Positions 55,645 through 63,987 of a DNA stretch of 64,000 bases are shown in pieces (position 1 is the stretch's first letter; every line of letters starts with the position of its first letter). The DNA is from Bog-473 sp963764305. GTDB lineage: Bacteria > Actinomycetota > Acidimicrobiia > Acidimicrobiales > RAAP-2. The translations under genes were made by a program, and so were the position numbers. The stretch lies in assembly GCA_963764305.1 (NCBI GenBank), contig CAVXSD010000007.1:372001-436000 (forward strand). The letters are read 5' to 3'. Below the pieces are notes generated by a model that did not search any database, had not been told where the DNA came from, and saw nothing but the letters and a program-made list of their open reading frames with translations.

Positions 55645-56793
55645 TCACAGTCGGTAGAGCGTGCGCGCATTCTCACCGAAGATCTTACGGCGAGCTTGGG
55701 GCGAGAGCGTCTCCATCTTCTTCTCGACGCTCTGGAGCGGATTCGGGTAGAGGCAGGTCGGATGGGGGAAATCCGTCTCGAAGAGGATGTTGTCCTCGCC
55801 GACAGCGTCGATGAGGTCCGGAAGTTTGTTGCGGTTGTTCTCGAACCAGAATGTTGCGTACATGTTCGTCCGGAAGTACTCCGAGGGTAACTTGCCGAGC
55901 GCGGCGAGCTCCCGGGGCGCGTTCTCCGACATCTCGTAGTCGAGGGCCTCGAGGATGAAAGGAATCCACCCGACACCGCTCTCGACCGAGACGACCTTGA
56001 GGTCAGGGTGGCGGTCGAACACGCCCGAGAGGATCACGTTCGTAACGACGCGCGCGTTCCCGATGAAGAGCAGCGTGCCGCCGATGGCCAGCTTGGTGTT
56101 CTCGGCATGGGAGTCCCACGGGTACTGCCCGAAGAAGGTCATGGCCGTCTGGCTTGCACCGATGTGGAAGTGCACCGGGAGACGCAGCTCCGAGCAGGCT
56201 TCCCAAAAGGGGTCCCAGGCCCGGCTGGCCAGGTCCGGCGCACCGAGATCCTGGGGGTCCGAGGTCATGTTCACGCCGCGCGCTCCGAGGTCGGCGACGC
56301 GCCGGGCCTCGCTGACGCAGGAGTCGACGTCCCAGGCGGGCATGAGCGGGAGCGGGAGGAGGCGGTTGCCCGAGTCGGCCTGGATCTCCGCCATGCCGTC
56401 GTTGTAGATCTCGATGGCCAGGCGGCAAAGGGCCAGGTCGTCCACCATGCCGAGGTCTTGGCCGCCGAGGCCGATGGTGCTCGGGAAGATGATCTGCGCG
56501 TCGATCCCGCACTGGTCCAGCACGCCCAGGCGGACAACGGGGTCGTGCGCGCCGAGGTGCACCTCGTCATGGGACCACTCCATGAGGGCCCGGTACGAGC
56601 TCTCCTTGGTGCCGTCGCGTGCGATAACACCGCCGGCACTGAAGCGGCCGACGGGATGGCCGTCGAAGACCCACATCAGCTGGCCGTCTACCTCCTCGAC
56701 CCGCGGGACGCGGTCCCGGACCGAAGCCGGGGCGCGCTTGGTGAAGAGGTCGGGAGCCTCGCACCAATGCGAGTCGGCGTCGATGACGAGCAT
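55645..56793 (-). CDS. ACMSD-type amidohydrolase (amidohydrolase family 2)
   Basis: 382 residues, intact. Start ATG 56793 (MLVIDADSHWCEAPDL) has GAAGGAC upstream; an earlier ATG at 56805 lies inside the operator-like site and is less likely. VIDADSHWCE is the N-terminal metal motif, LPVHFHIGA the barrel His pair, and FETDFPHPTCLYP the late Asp. It is transcribed with mmsA. Homologues of this subgroup occur in steroid, terpene and aromatic degradation clusters, but the reaction is unknown. Confidence 0.82.
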   Translation of the reverse strand: MLVIDADSHWCEAPDLFTKRAPASVRDRVPRVEEVDGQLMWVFDGHPVGRFSAGGVIARDGTKESSYRALMEWSHDEVHLGAHDPVVRLGVLDQCGIDAQIIFPSTIGLGGQDLGMVDDLALCRLAIEIYNDGMAEIQADSGNRLLPLPLMPAWDVDSCVSEARRVADLGARGVNMTSDPQDLGAPDLASRAWDPFWEACSELRLPVHFHIGASQTAMTFFGQYPWDSHAENTKLAIGGTLLFIGNARVVTNVILSGVFDRHPDLKVVSVESGVGWIPFILEALDYEMSENAPRELAALGKLPSEYFRTNMYATFWFENNRNKLPDLIDAVGEDNILFETDFPHPTCLYPNPLQSVEKKMETLSPQARRKIFGENARTLYRL

Positions 56794-56799
56794 GTCCTT

Positions 56800-56819
56800 C
56801 AACATTGACGTCGATATTA
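56800..56819 (-). promoter_or_regulatory. Candidate operator of amidohydrolase-mmsA operon
   Basis: CAACATTGAC-GTCGATATTA, 7 and 8 of 10 matches to the two halves of the shared motif. It ends 7 nt upstream of the chosen start codon (56793). Confidence 0.45.
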
Positions 56820-56904
56820 GAGTCAGTTGGCAAGATGCACAATGAGCCGATCTGTCGATGGTCGGGCGTATCGGCTGACGGGCAATCGGGCAGGCCGCCC
56901 CTGG

Positions 56905-56919
56905 GGACGTAATATGTCC
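56905..56919. promoter_or_regulatory. Inverted repeat in divergent promoter region
   Basis: GGACGTAATATGTCC is palindromic apart from one G-T and the centre base. It sits between the two motif copies in the divergent gap 56794-56981 and could overlap promoter elements. Confidence 0.3.
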
Positions 56920-56927
56920 TCGGTGTT

Positions 56928-56947
56928 CGATTACGACGTCGATGTCA
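56928..56947 (+). promoter_or_regulatory. Candidate operator of Zn-ribbon/thiolase fusion gene
   Basis: CGATTACGAC-GTCGATGTCA: the right half is an exact match. CGACGTCGATGTCA is identical over 14 nt to the minus strand around the Liv-operon site except at the far end. It lies 34 nt upstream of ATG 56982. Confidence 0.5.
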
Positions 56948-56981
56948 ATACTGGGCGGTGCCCCGGAGCCCGGAGAGGGTG

Positions 56982-58628
56982 ATGCGACCCCTCCCCGAGC
57001 TGACTCCGGCCAACGAGTGGTTCTGGACCTCCGGAGCGGACGGCACCCTGCGCATCCAGGGCTGCACGGACTGCCGCCAACTGGTGCACCCGCCCGTGCC
57101 CATCTGCCCCTACTGCCGGAGCCGGTCGTCCAAGCCGGCCGCAGTGTCAGGCCGCGGCACCGTCGTCGGGTACACGGTCAACACCCACCGCTGGCTGCCG
57201 GACTTCGACCCGCCCTACGTGATCGCCAACGTCGCCTTGGCGGAGGACGCCCGCGTCCACCTGACGACGAACATCGTGGGCTGCGACCCGTCCGACGTCG
57301 GAATCGGCCAGGAGGTCACGGTCCGTTTCGAACAGCAAGAGGACGTATGGCTCCCGCTCTTCGAGCTGACGGGGTCCGTCGACCCGGTCGACCGCGTCGA
57401 GGAGCCGGTGCGGCCGCGCCCCCGGGCTCCCCTCGGTGACGAGCGCTTCGAGCACAAGGCGGTGCTCAGTGGTATCGGCCGCTCCACGTTCGGGCGGCGG
57501 CTGATGGTCGACCCGCTCGCGCTGGCCGTCGATGCCAGCCTCGAGGCGGTCGCCGATGCCGGGTTGACGCTCGACGACATCGACGGCTTGTCGACCTATC
57601 CCGGGGCCGCCGGAGGGGGGATGAGCGAGGGCGGTGCCAGCGCCATCGAAGAAGCCCTCCGCATCCACCCGACCTGGATCAACGGTGGCGGCGACCTTCC
57701 CGGACCGGGCGGTTCGGTCATTGCCGCCGCCATGGCCGTGGCCTCAGGACTCTGCCGCCACGTGCTCTGCTTCCGCACCGTCTGGGAGTCCACCTTCGCC
57801 GCCCTGGCCGCCCGGGGACACAGTGGACAGGGCGGCCCGCGTGCCGAGCGCGTGTCAGGACCGTTCCGGGAATGGCGCGCGCCCTTCGGTGCCATGTCGG
57901 CCGCCAACTGGATCGGCATGAACGCCAACCAGTACCTACACCGCTACGGCGCTCCCCGCGAGATGCTCGGCTTGATCGCGGTCAACGCCCGGCGGAACGC
58001 GGCGCTGAACCCGCGTGCCATCTACCGAGACCCCATGACGATGGACGACTACCTCTCGGCCCGGCCCATCACCTCCCCGTTCGGGCTCTACGACTGTGAT
58101 GTGCCTTGCGACGGCTCCATCGCCGTGATCGTGTCGGCGGCAGACATCGCGGGAGATCTCCCCCATCCGGCGGTGCGCATCGAGGCCGTCGGCACCCAGA
58201 TCCTCGAACGGGTGTCGTGGGACCAGGACACCCTCACCCACGAGCCCCAGGTCATCGGCCAGGCCGCACACCTGTGGACCCGGACCGGCGTGCGGCCCTC
58301 CGAGGTCGACCTTGCACTGGTCTACGACGGCTTCACCTTCAACGCCATCTCGTGGCTCGAGGGCCTCGGGTTCTGCGGGTTCGGCGAGGCCTATGACTGG
58401 CTCGATGGCGGACGGCGCATCGCCCTCGACGGCGAGCTCCCCGTCAATCCGCACGGGGGACAGCTCTCCGAGGGACGGACCCACGGCTTCGGGTTCCTCT
58501 ACGAGGCGGTCAGCCAGCTCCGCCACGACGCCGGCGAGCGTCAGGTGAGGGACGCCAAGACCGCCGTGGTCACTTCCGGCGGCGGCACGCCGTCCGGCGT
58601 GCTGCTCCTCCAGCGGATTGACGCCTGA
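56982..58628 (+). CDS. DUF35 Zn-ribbon/OB-fold fused to thiolase-like aldolase domain (Ltp2-like)
   Basis: 548 residues from ATG 56982 (GGAGAG upstream; a GTG at 56958 is possible). Residues 1-135: zinc ribbon with C28-x2-C31 and C42-x2-C45, and an OB-fold. Residues 155-548: thiolase fold. The nucleophile cysteine is absent: the loop reads INGGGDLPGPGGSVIAAAMA. The segment where thiolases have HDCF reads LVYDGFTFN with Y448. Loss of Cys and use of tyrosines is characteristic of Ltp2, the retro-aldolase of steroid side-chain degradation, which works with a DUF35 partner; here both are one chain. Likely role: aldol cleavage of a beta-hydroxy acyl-CoA. Confidence 0.8.
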   Translation: MRPLPELTPANEWFWTSGADGTLRIQGCTDCRQLVHPPVPICPYCRSRSSKPAAVSGRGTVVGYTVNTHRWLPDFDPPYVIANVALAEDARVHLTTNIVGCDPSDVGIGQEVTVRFEQQEDVWLPLFELTGSVDPVDRVEEPVRPRPRAPLGDERFEHKAVLSGIGRSTFGRRLMVDPLALAVDASLEAVADAGLTLDDIDGLSTYPGAAGGGMSEGGASAIEEALRIHPTWINGGGDLPGPGGSVIAAAMAVASGLCRHVLCFRTVWESTFAALAARGHSGQGGPRAERVSGPFREWRAPFGAMSAANWIGMNANQYLHRYGAPREMLGLIAVNARRNAALNPRAIYRDPMTMDDYLSARPITSPFGLYDCDVPCDGSIAVIVSAADIAGDLPHPAVRIEAVGTQILERVSWDQDTLTHEPQVIGQAAHLWTRTGVRPSEVDLALVYDGFTFNAISWLEGLGFCGFGEAYDWLDGGRRIALDGELPVNPHGGQLSEGRTHGFGFLYEAVSQLRHDAGERQVRDAKTAVVTSGGGTPSGVLLLQRIDA

Positions 58629-58724
58629 CCTCGTGACAACCGCATCGTGTGTCCCCCAGTGGCCCCAGGAAGCGACGGTACATTGATGCCACCGCTCCCG
58701 GAGCCCGCACGGAAGGAGAAGGCC

Positions 58725-59399
58725 GTGTCGATGACCCCACCGCTGACCGGCGAGAAGCCCAGTGGGCCCCGCTCCCGCAAGGGGATCGAGACGCGGGCCC
58801 GGCTGGTCGCAGCCGCCAAGGAGGTGTTCGAGCGCGATGGCTTCCTCGACGCCCGCATCTCCGACATCGCGGAGCGGGCCGGACTCTCCCACGGATCCTT
58901 CTACCACTACTTCGAATCGAAGGAAGAGGTCTTCCGTGAGGTAGCGGCCGCGGTGGAAGAGCGCCTCCAGGAGCCGCTGTACAGCGTCATCCTCGACTCA
59001 TCGTCGACTGCGCCTCCCTTCGAGCGGATCCACGAAGGCATACGCCGCAACCTCGAGGCCTACCGGGACGAAGCTCGGATCATGGGCGTCATCGAGCAGG
59101 TGTCGCGCTTCGACGACGAGCTCCGTGCGTCGCGCCACGAGCGGCACCACGTCTCATCCGCGCAGATCGCCGATTCCATCCGGCGGCTCCAGCGTCATGG
59201 CCTCGCCGACAAGCAACTGGACCCGGACATCGCCGCCGCGGGACTCGGCGCGATGACCTACCGATTCCCCGAGATGTGGTTCGTGCAGGGCCTTCTTGAC
59301 TGCGACTTCGATACAGGAGTTGAACAGCTGGCGCGTTTGTTCGTCAACGCGCTGGGCTTGCCCGAAGCGTCCGCAACGTCGACGCCACGAGCATCCTGA
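58725..59399 (+). CDS. TetR/AcrR family transcriptional regulator
   Basis: 224 residues. GTG 58725 has GGAAGGAG 6 nt upstream; longer open starts upstream lack such a site. HTH: RARLVAAAKEVFERDGFLDA, then GLSHGSFYHYFESKEEVFRE. The C-terminal part is about 150 residues. It lies 96 nt after the aldolase fusion on the same strand, so it is probably co-transcribed and is the other candidate repressor for the TGACATCGAC-type sites flanking that promoter. Confidence 0.88.
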   Translation: MSMTPPLTGEKPSGPRSRKGIETRARLVAAAKEVFERDGFLDARISDIAERAGLSHGSFYHYFESKEEVFREVAAAVEERLQEPLYSVILDSSSTAPPFERIHEGIRRNLEAYRDEARIMGVIEQVSRFDDELRASRHERHHVSSAQIADSIRRLQRHGLADKQLDPDIAAAGLGAMTYRFPEMWFVQGLLDCDFDTGVEQLARLFVNALGLPEASATSTPRAS

Positions 59400-59403
59400 A
59401 CAC

Positions 59404-60597
59404 CTAGCCAGACACACCCGATCGCGGGCCGGCCGTGACGGTCGTCCAGAGCGGAGACGGGCGCGAGGTCATGGCCCGGCCCTTCGGCCCGGTGAAGGTG
59501 AGCTCCTCGTTGGCGTTGCCCGTCATCTCCCAGCCCGCCGAGTGCACCAGGTGATGGTGGTGCAGGCACAACAGCGCGAGGTTGTCGAGGTCGGTGCGCC
59601 CTCCGGGCTTCCAGGCCACGATGTGGTGGACGTTGGTGAAGGTGACGTTGCTACATCCCGGGAAGCGGCAGTGGCGGTCCCGGCGCATCACCTCGCGGCG
59701 CTGGGCGTCTGAGGGGGTGCGCCGGGCCCGGCCCTCGTACATGGTGTGGCCGACATCGTCGTCGACCCCGATGGCGACGGTGGCGTCGCAGGCGATCCGG
59801 CGCACCGTCTCGGTGCTGATCAGCCCGTCGCGCTCGAGCTCACCGGCCAGGGTGCTCCCCTCGCCGTCGTCGTCGACCAGGGCGGCCAGGGGGACGTGAG
59901 CGACGACGAAGTACGGGGGCGCCGTCGTCGTGGTGCCGTGCGCCTGCGCACCCGACGAGGAGGTATGGATCATCTCCATGAAGGCGTCGCAGAGGCGCTG
60001 GTCCCAGGGCGTCTCGCCGTTTGAGGGGACCTGGCGGGCCCGGGCCTCGAGGCAGGCCCGGGTCTGGGCGAAGGACTCGGGGGGAAGCTGGACGCTCATG
60101 GTGCGGAACGCCTCGTTGAAGCGCAGGTAACGGCGTTCGTGCTCCGAAGGCGAGGTGGCGACGGCGGTGGCGCTCGTGCGGGCCACATCGGCCAGCTCAC
60201 GCACGGTGCACTCGCGGGCCTGGTCACAGAGCTCCTGGTCGCTCTCGGGCGTGGCCACGTCGGCCACGGCGCGGACCTTGTCGATGGACAGGTCCCCGGC
60301 GCAGAGGGATCCGACCAGGTGGGGGATGTCCCAGGCCTTCTCGCCCAGGCGCCCAGGCGCGTGCGGTCGGGGTCGAGATCCCGAAGCGCTCGGCGGCCCA
60401 GGCCTCCGCCGACGTCGCGCCCTCGTCCCGGTACACCTGGCGCCGGCTGGCCTCGCCCAAGAGCACGACGATCTCCCCTCGACGGCCGCCTTCTGGCGGA
60501 AGGCCCGATCGAGACGCTCGACGACCTCCTCGTTGGACAGTGCGGCCGCGGTAGAGATCGCTCCGGGTGCGTGCGTGGGAGTGGGGGTCTCGACCAT
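59404..60597 (-). CDS. DUF222/HNH endonuclease-like protein (13E12 family), two compensating frameshifts
   Basis: About 397 residues. ATG 60597 (MVETPTPTHAPGAIS). The N-terminal DUF222 part runs through SIDKVRAVADVATPESDQEL, then the C-terminal HNH: CRFPGCSNVTFTNVHHIVAW, LDNLALLCLHHHHLVH. The frame moves near nt 60472 (a G seems missing in the run after AAVEG) and returns near 60355 (one base too many), so total length stays 3n. Actinobacteria carry many copies of this family, often as mobile-repeat-like genes; the cellular role is unclear. It is unrelated to the catabolic genes around it. Confidence 0.82.
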   Translation of the reverse strand: MVETPTPTHAPGAISTAAALSNEEVVERLDRAFRQKAAVEGRSSCSWARPAGARCTGTRARRRRRPGPPSASGSRPRPHAPGRLGEKAWDIPHLVGSLCAGDLSIDKVRAVADVATPESDQELCDQARECTVRELADVARTSATAVATSPSEHERRYLRFNEAFRTMSVQLPPESFAQTRACLEARARQVPSNGETPWDQRLCDAFMEMIHTSSSGAQAHGTTTTAPPYFVVAHVPLAALVDDDGEGSTLAGELERDGLISTETVRRIACDATVAIGVDDDVGHTMYEGRARRTPSDAQRREVMRRDRHCRFPGCSNVTFTNVHHIVAWKPGGRTDLDNLALLCLHHHHLVHSAGWEMTGNANEELTFTGPKGRAMTSRPSPLWTTVTAGPRSGVSG

Positions 60598-60665
60598 CGG
60601 GCGGAGAACGGTCGCCGGGCGACCGGGGAGAGTCCGCCGGAAGAGCGTCCCGCAGATGGGGGCGG

Positions 60666-61520
60666 TCAGCCGAGAACTTCGGCCTGCCACTCCAGAAGTT
60701 GCGGGGCCAGGCGCGGCCAGCGGGCGAACAGCCCCTCGTCCCGGGCGTCCTGGCGCTCGATCCACTCGCGGTCGCCCCAGGGCGGCTCGGTCAGGCGGGA
60801 CTTCGGCAGCATTTCTGCGAGCAGCTCGGAGGTGGCCCGTGTGTGATGCGGGTCACTGGCGCCACTGCGGAAGACCAGGGCCGGGACGTTCAGGGTCCGG
60901 GCCTCGGCATCGGGGAGACCCGGGATGTGCTCGTCGTCGCGCGGGCAGTAGGCCAGCATCCAGCGCTCCATCGTCGCCACGAATTCAGCCGGGTCCTGCG
61001 CCAGGAACCGGTCGCGGTTGGAGGGGTTCTGAACCAGCACCTCCTCCCATTCGGGGAGCGCCACCACCGCCTCCATCCCGTCCTTCCACGCCGCCGCCAG
61101 TGACCCCCCGCAATAGTGCGTCGCCAGCGACAGCAGGCCGTACACCCCGCCGCTGATCCACCAGACCGCCAGGCCCGCCGCGGTCTCAGGATGGCGCGAT
61201 GCGGTGAGCAACGACACCCGGGCCCCGCCCGAGCCACCGGCGATGACCGCCGGTGTCATATCGAGATGCCGGAGCAACCCGGCGAGCGCGTCGGCCTGCA
61301 TGGCGGACTCCGACGGGCCCTCGAAGCTCACGTCGGACTCGCCGCAATTGGGCCGGTCCCAGATCAGCACCTTGTTGCCCTGCTCGGCCAGCGCCCCCGC
61401 GAGCTCACGCACGCCGGGTGACTCCTTGGTGAAGCGCCCGCCCGGCGTGATGGCCCACGGGCGGCCTTCGCCGACCGTCTCATACGCCAGCGACAGTCCG
61501 TTGATCTTGGCGACGGCCAT
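60666..61520 (-). CDS. alpha/beta-Hydrolase
   Basis: 284 residues; ATG 61520 with GAGGAG 8 nt upstream; a longer open frame to the left is the dehydrogenase gene out of frame. INGLSLAYETVGEG opening, oxyanion region PGGRF, IWDRPNCGESD, nucleophile elbow IAGGSGGARVS (Ser in GGSGG, unusual for GxSxG but common in this subgroup), and a late PPWGDREWIERQ in the position of the catalytic His, which I do not see clearly. It lies 50 nt downstream of the dehydrogenase pair, so ester or C-C hydrolysis in the same pathway is plausible. Confidence 0.78.
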   Translation of the reverse strand: MAVAKINGLSLAYETVGEGRPWAITPGGRFTKESPGVRELAGALAEQGNKVLIWDRPNCGESDVSFEGPSESAMQADALAGLLRHLDMTPAVIAGGSGGARVSLLTASRHPETAAGLAVWWISGGVYGLLSLATHYCGGSLAAAWKDGMEAVVALPEWEEVLVQNPSNRDRFLAQDPAEFVATMERWMLAYCPRDDEHIPGLPDAEARTLNVPALVFRSGASDPHHTRATSELLAEMLPKSRLTEPPWGDREWIERQDARDEGLFARWPRLAPQLLEWQAEVLG

Positions 61521-61570
61521 GGATGAACTCCTCTGAACTCGACGCCGGGTTCTGACGCCCCGGCTGGTGA

Positions 61571-62860
61571 TCAGGTGCCGCCAGCCGGGCCCCGGGGCAC
61601 GTCGCGGAACGGCACGTCCTTGTCCAGCCTGCGCTCGCGGGGCATGGAGAGCACCCGCTCGCTGATGACGTTGCGGGCCATCTCGGTCGTCCCACCCCCG
61701 ATGGTCCCTCCCTGGCGCATCAGGAAGTTCACCGCGCTGTTGGACGCTGCAGTGTCGTCGGTCCAGGCCGCTCCGTCCGGGCCGGCCGCCTCGTAGGCCA
61801 GCGTCACGATCCGGGTGGTCGCCATGCCCTTGAACAGGCGGACGAGGGCCGCCGCCTGGTCGTTCAGGCGCCCCGTTCGGATGCTCTCGCTCACGTACTC
61901 CGACATCTCCTTGCTGACCAACTCGAGCATCCGCGCCTCGCCCACCATCTCGCGCACGGACGGGTCCTGCAGCCGCCCCTTCTCCCGGGCGATGGCGAAG
62001 ACGGTCGACGCATCCATGTTCCCGTGGGTCAGGCCGATGGGCTCGGTGACGTACGGCGAGTTGTAGAGCATCCGCTCGTAGAACATCCACCGCGTGGCGA
62101 CGGTCCACCCGTCGTCGACGTCACCGATGCGCTCCGTGTCGGGCACGATCACGTCGGTCATGAATTCCTGACAGAACTCACGCGAGCCGTTCAGCATCTC
62201 GATCCTGTGCACCTCGATGTTCGGCTGGTGGATCGGCAGCATGAACACCGACAGTCCCCGGTGTTTGGGGACGTCCCAGTTGGTACGGGCGAGGCACAGG
62301 CCCCAGTCGGACCACCAGGCGCCCGTGGTCCAGACCTTGGAGCCGTTCAGCACCCACTGGTCGCCGTCTCGCACGGCGGTGGTGAGGGCCCCGGCGACGT
62401 CGGAGCCACCGCTGGGCTCCGAGAGGAACTGCATCCAGAGCGCCTCGCCCCTCAGGATCGGGGGGAGGTGGCGCAGCTTCTGCTCCTCCGTGCCGAACTC
62501 GAGGATGACCGTCGCGCACGGCGACAGGTTCGGCACCTGCATCCGGATGGGGTACTCATGGCCGACGAGCTCCTCGTTGAGGACCTTCTGGTGCTCCGGC
62601 GTCAGGCCCTGCCCGCCGTAGGCGCGCGGGAAGCAGATGCCGGCCAGCCCCGCGTCGAAGAGCATGCGCTGGAGCTCCCGGTCACGGGCCACCGCGGCGA
62701 GCTCCATCTCCTCGCTCAGCCCGGTGTAGCCGAGGCGCAGCTCCTCGGGCGATACCTCCCGGAGGTTGGACCGGATGAAGGCTCGGGCCCGCTGCCGGAA
62801 GCTCCCGAGGTCCTCCATGTCGTCCGCGCCCTCCGCCTGCTCCATCCGTAGCGCGCTCAC
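61571..62860 (-). CDS. Acyl-CoA dehydrogenase, subunit A of a probable heteromer
   Basis: 429 residues; GTG 62860 overlaps the stop of the partner gene (GTGA), with ATG 62845 as alternative. FAD-binding WMQFLSEPSGGSDVAG, NGSKVWTTGAWWSDWGLCLA, and a C-terminus QGGTIGGGTTEMARNVISER. alpha-beta-alpha acyl-CoA dehydrogenase fold. Adjacent coupled pairs like this form alpha2beta2 FadE enzymes in actinobacterial steroid side-chain degradation, acting on bulky acyl-CoAs. Confidence 0.88.
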   Translation of the reverse strand: MSALRMEQAEGADDMEDLGSFRQRARAFIRSNLREVSPEELRLGYTGLSEEMELAAVARDRELQRMLFDAGLAGICFPRAYGGQGLTPEHQKVLNEELVGHEYPIRMQVPNLSPCATVILEFGTEEQKLRHLPPILRGEALWMQFLSEPSGGSDVAGALTTAVRDGDQWVLNGSKVWTTGAWWSDWGLCLARTNWDVPKHRGLSVFMLPIHQPNIEVHRIEMLNGSREFCQEFMTDVIVPDTERIGDVDDGWTVATRWMFYERMLYNSPYVTEPIGLTHGNMDASTVFAIAREKGRLQDPSVREMVGEARMLELVSKEMSEYVSESIRTGRLNDQAAALVRLFKGMATTRIVTLAYEAAGPDGAAWTDDTAASNSAVNFLMRQGGTIGGGTTEMARNVISERVLSMPRERRLDKDVPFRDVPRGPAGGT

Positions 62861-63987
62861 GCCGCCACCTCGTCCCGCTCGGCCACGAGCGCGGCGATGC
62901 GCTGGCGGTGGTCGGCCGGCGTCCCGGCCAGCGCACGATCCACGATGAGGCGGCGCAGGTACAGGTGCAGGTCGTGCTCGAACGTGACCCCGATGCCCCC
63001 GTGCATCTGCACGCAGTCCTGCAGCAGCTCGGCGCCGTACTGGCCGATGTAGGCCTTGGCCGCGCTGACCAGCTCGGGCGCCCCGTCGTCGCCCACTTGG
63101 GTGGCGGCGCAGGCCGCCGCGCTGATGGCATGGGAAGCCTCGAGCCAGCTCATCATGTCGGCGAACCGGTGCTTGAGTGCCTGATACGAGGCGAGAGGGC
63201 GCCCGAAGGAGTAGCGGTCGAAGGCCCACTCGACCGTCATGTCGAACCCGGCCTGCATGGCCCCGACCGACTCCGCGTTGAGGATGACCAAGAACACCTG
63301 GAACTGGCGGTCGACGTCTGCCGAGGCCTTCCCTCTCGCCCCGACCACCGCGTCGGCGGGGACCCGCACGTCGTCGAAGGTCACGGTGGAGAAGCGACGG
63401 GTCAGGTCGATCGTGTGCATCGGCGACACCGTGAGACCCGTCGCCGATGCGGGCACCAGCACCTGCGTCGTCCCTCCACCGTCGACGCAGGTGACGAGCA
63501 GGTGACCCGCGGTGCCGGCCGACTCCACCGGGCGCGCCTCGCCGCGCAGGACGAGATCGGCGCCGTCGTGCCCCGCCTCGACCGTCGGCCGCCACCCGTC
63601 GGGCCCGGCCACCGGGGCGCACCACGTGGCGACCCCCTCGCCGGCGAGGAGGGACGCCAGCACGTCGGGTGCCGCGCCGTGCGCGCTGAGCGTCGCGGCG
63701 ACCACATTGGTCGGGGCGAGCGGTCCCGGCGCGGCGTGGCGGCCGAACGCGTAGGCCACGAGACTCAGATCGACCAGGCCGGCGCCGCTGATGGTGCCGC
63801 CCCCGTGCTCCTCGCTCACCAGCAGGGAGGTCCACCCCAGCTCGGCGCCGCGGCGCCACGAGTCGGGATCGAACCCCGTCGCGTCGTCGCGCAGGGCGCG
63901 CACGGCGTCCGGCGTTGCCTGCTCGTTCAGGAAACGGTCGGTCGTGTCCCGGAAGAAACCCTGGTCCTCGCTGATGTTCAGGAGCAC
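62857..63987 (-). CDS. Acyl-CoA dehydrogenase, subunit B of a probable heteromer
   Basis: 376 residues from GTG 63987 (MLLNISEDQGFFRDTTDRFL), 13 nt from the right edge; the frame stays open to the edge, but the opening is typical for the family, so it is taken as complete. YSFGRPLASYQALKHRFADM and CVQMHGGIGVTFEHDLHLYL are family segments; the middle beta-domain is divergent and the FAD-motif region is weaker than in its partner, consistent with a non-equivalent second subunit. Confidence 0.85.
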   Translation of the reverse strand: MLLNISEDQGFFRDTTDRFLNEQATPDAVRALRDDATGFDPDSWRRGAELGWTSLLVSEEHGGGTISGAGLVDLSLVAYAFGRHAAPGPLAPTNVVAATLSAHGAAPDVLASLLAGEGVATWCAPVAGPDGWRPTVEAGHDGADLVLRGEARPVESAGTAGHLLVTCVDGGGTTQVLVPASATGLTVSPMHTIDLTRRFSTVTFDDVRVPADAVVGARGKASADVDRQFQVFLVILNAESVGAMQAGFDMTVEWAFDRYSFGRPLASYQALKHRFADMMSWLEASHAISAAACAATQVGDDGAPELVSAAKAYIGQYGAELLQDCVQMHGGIGVTFEHDLHLYLRRLIVDRALAGTPADHRQRIAALVAERDEVAA

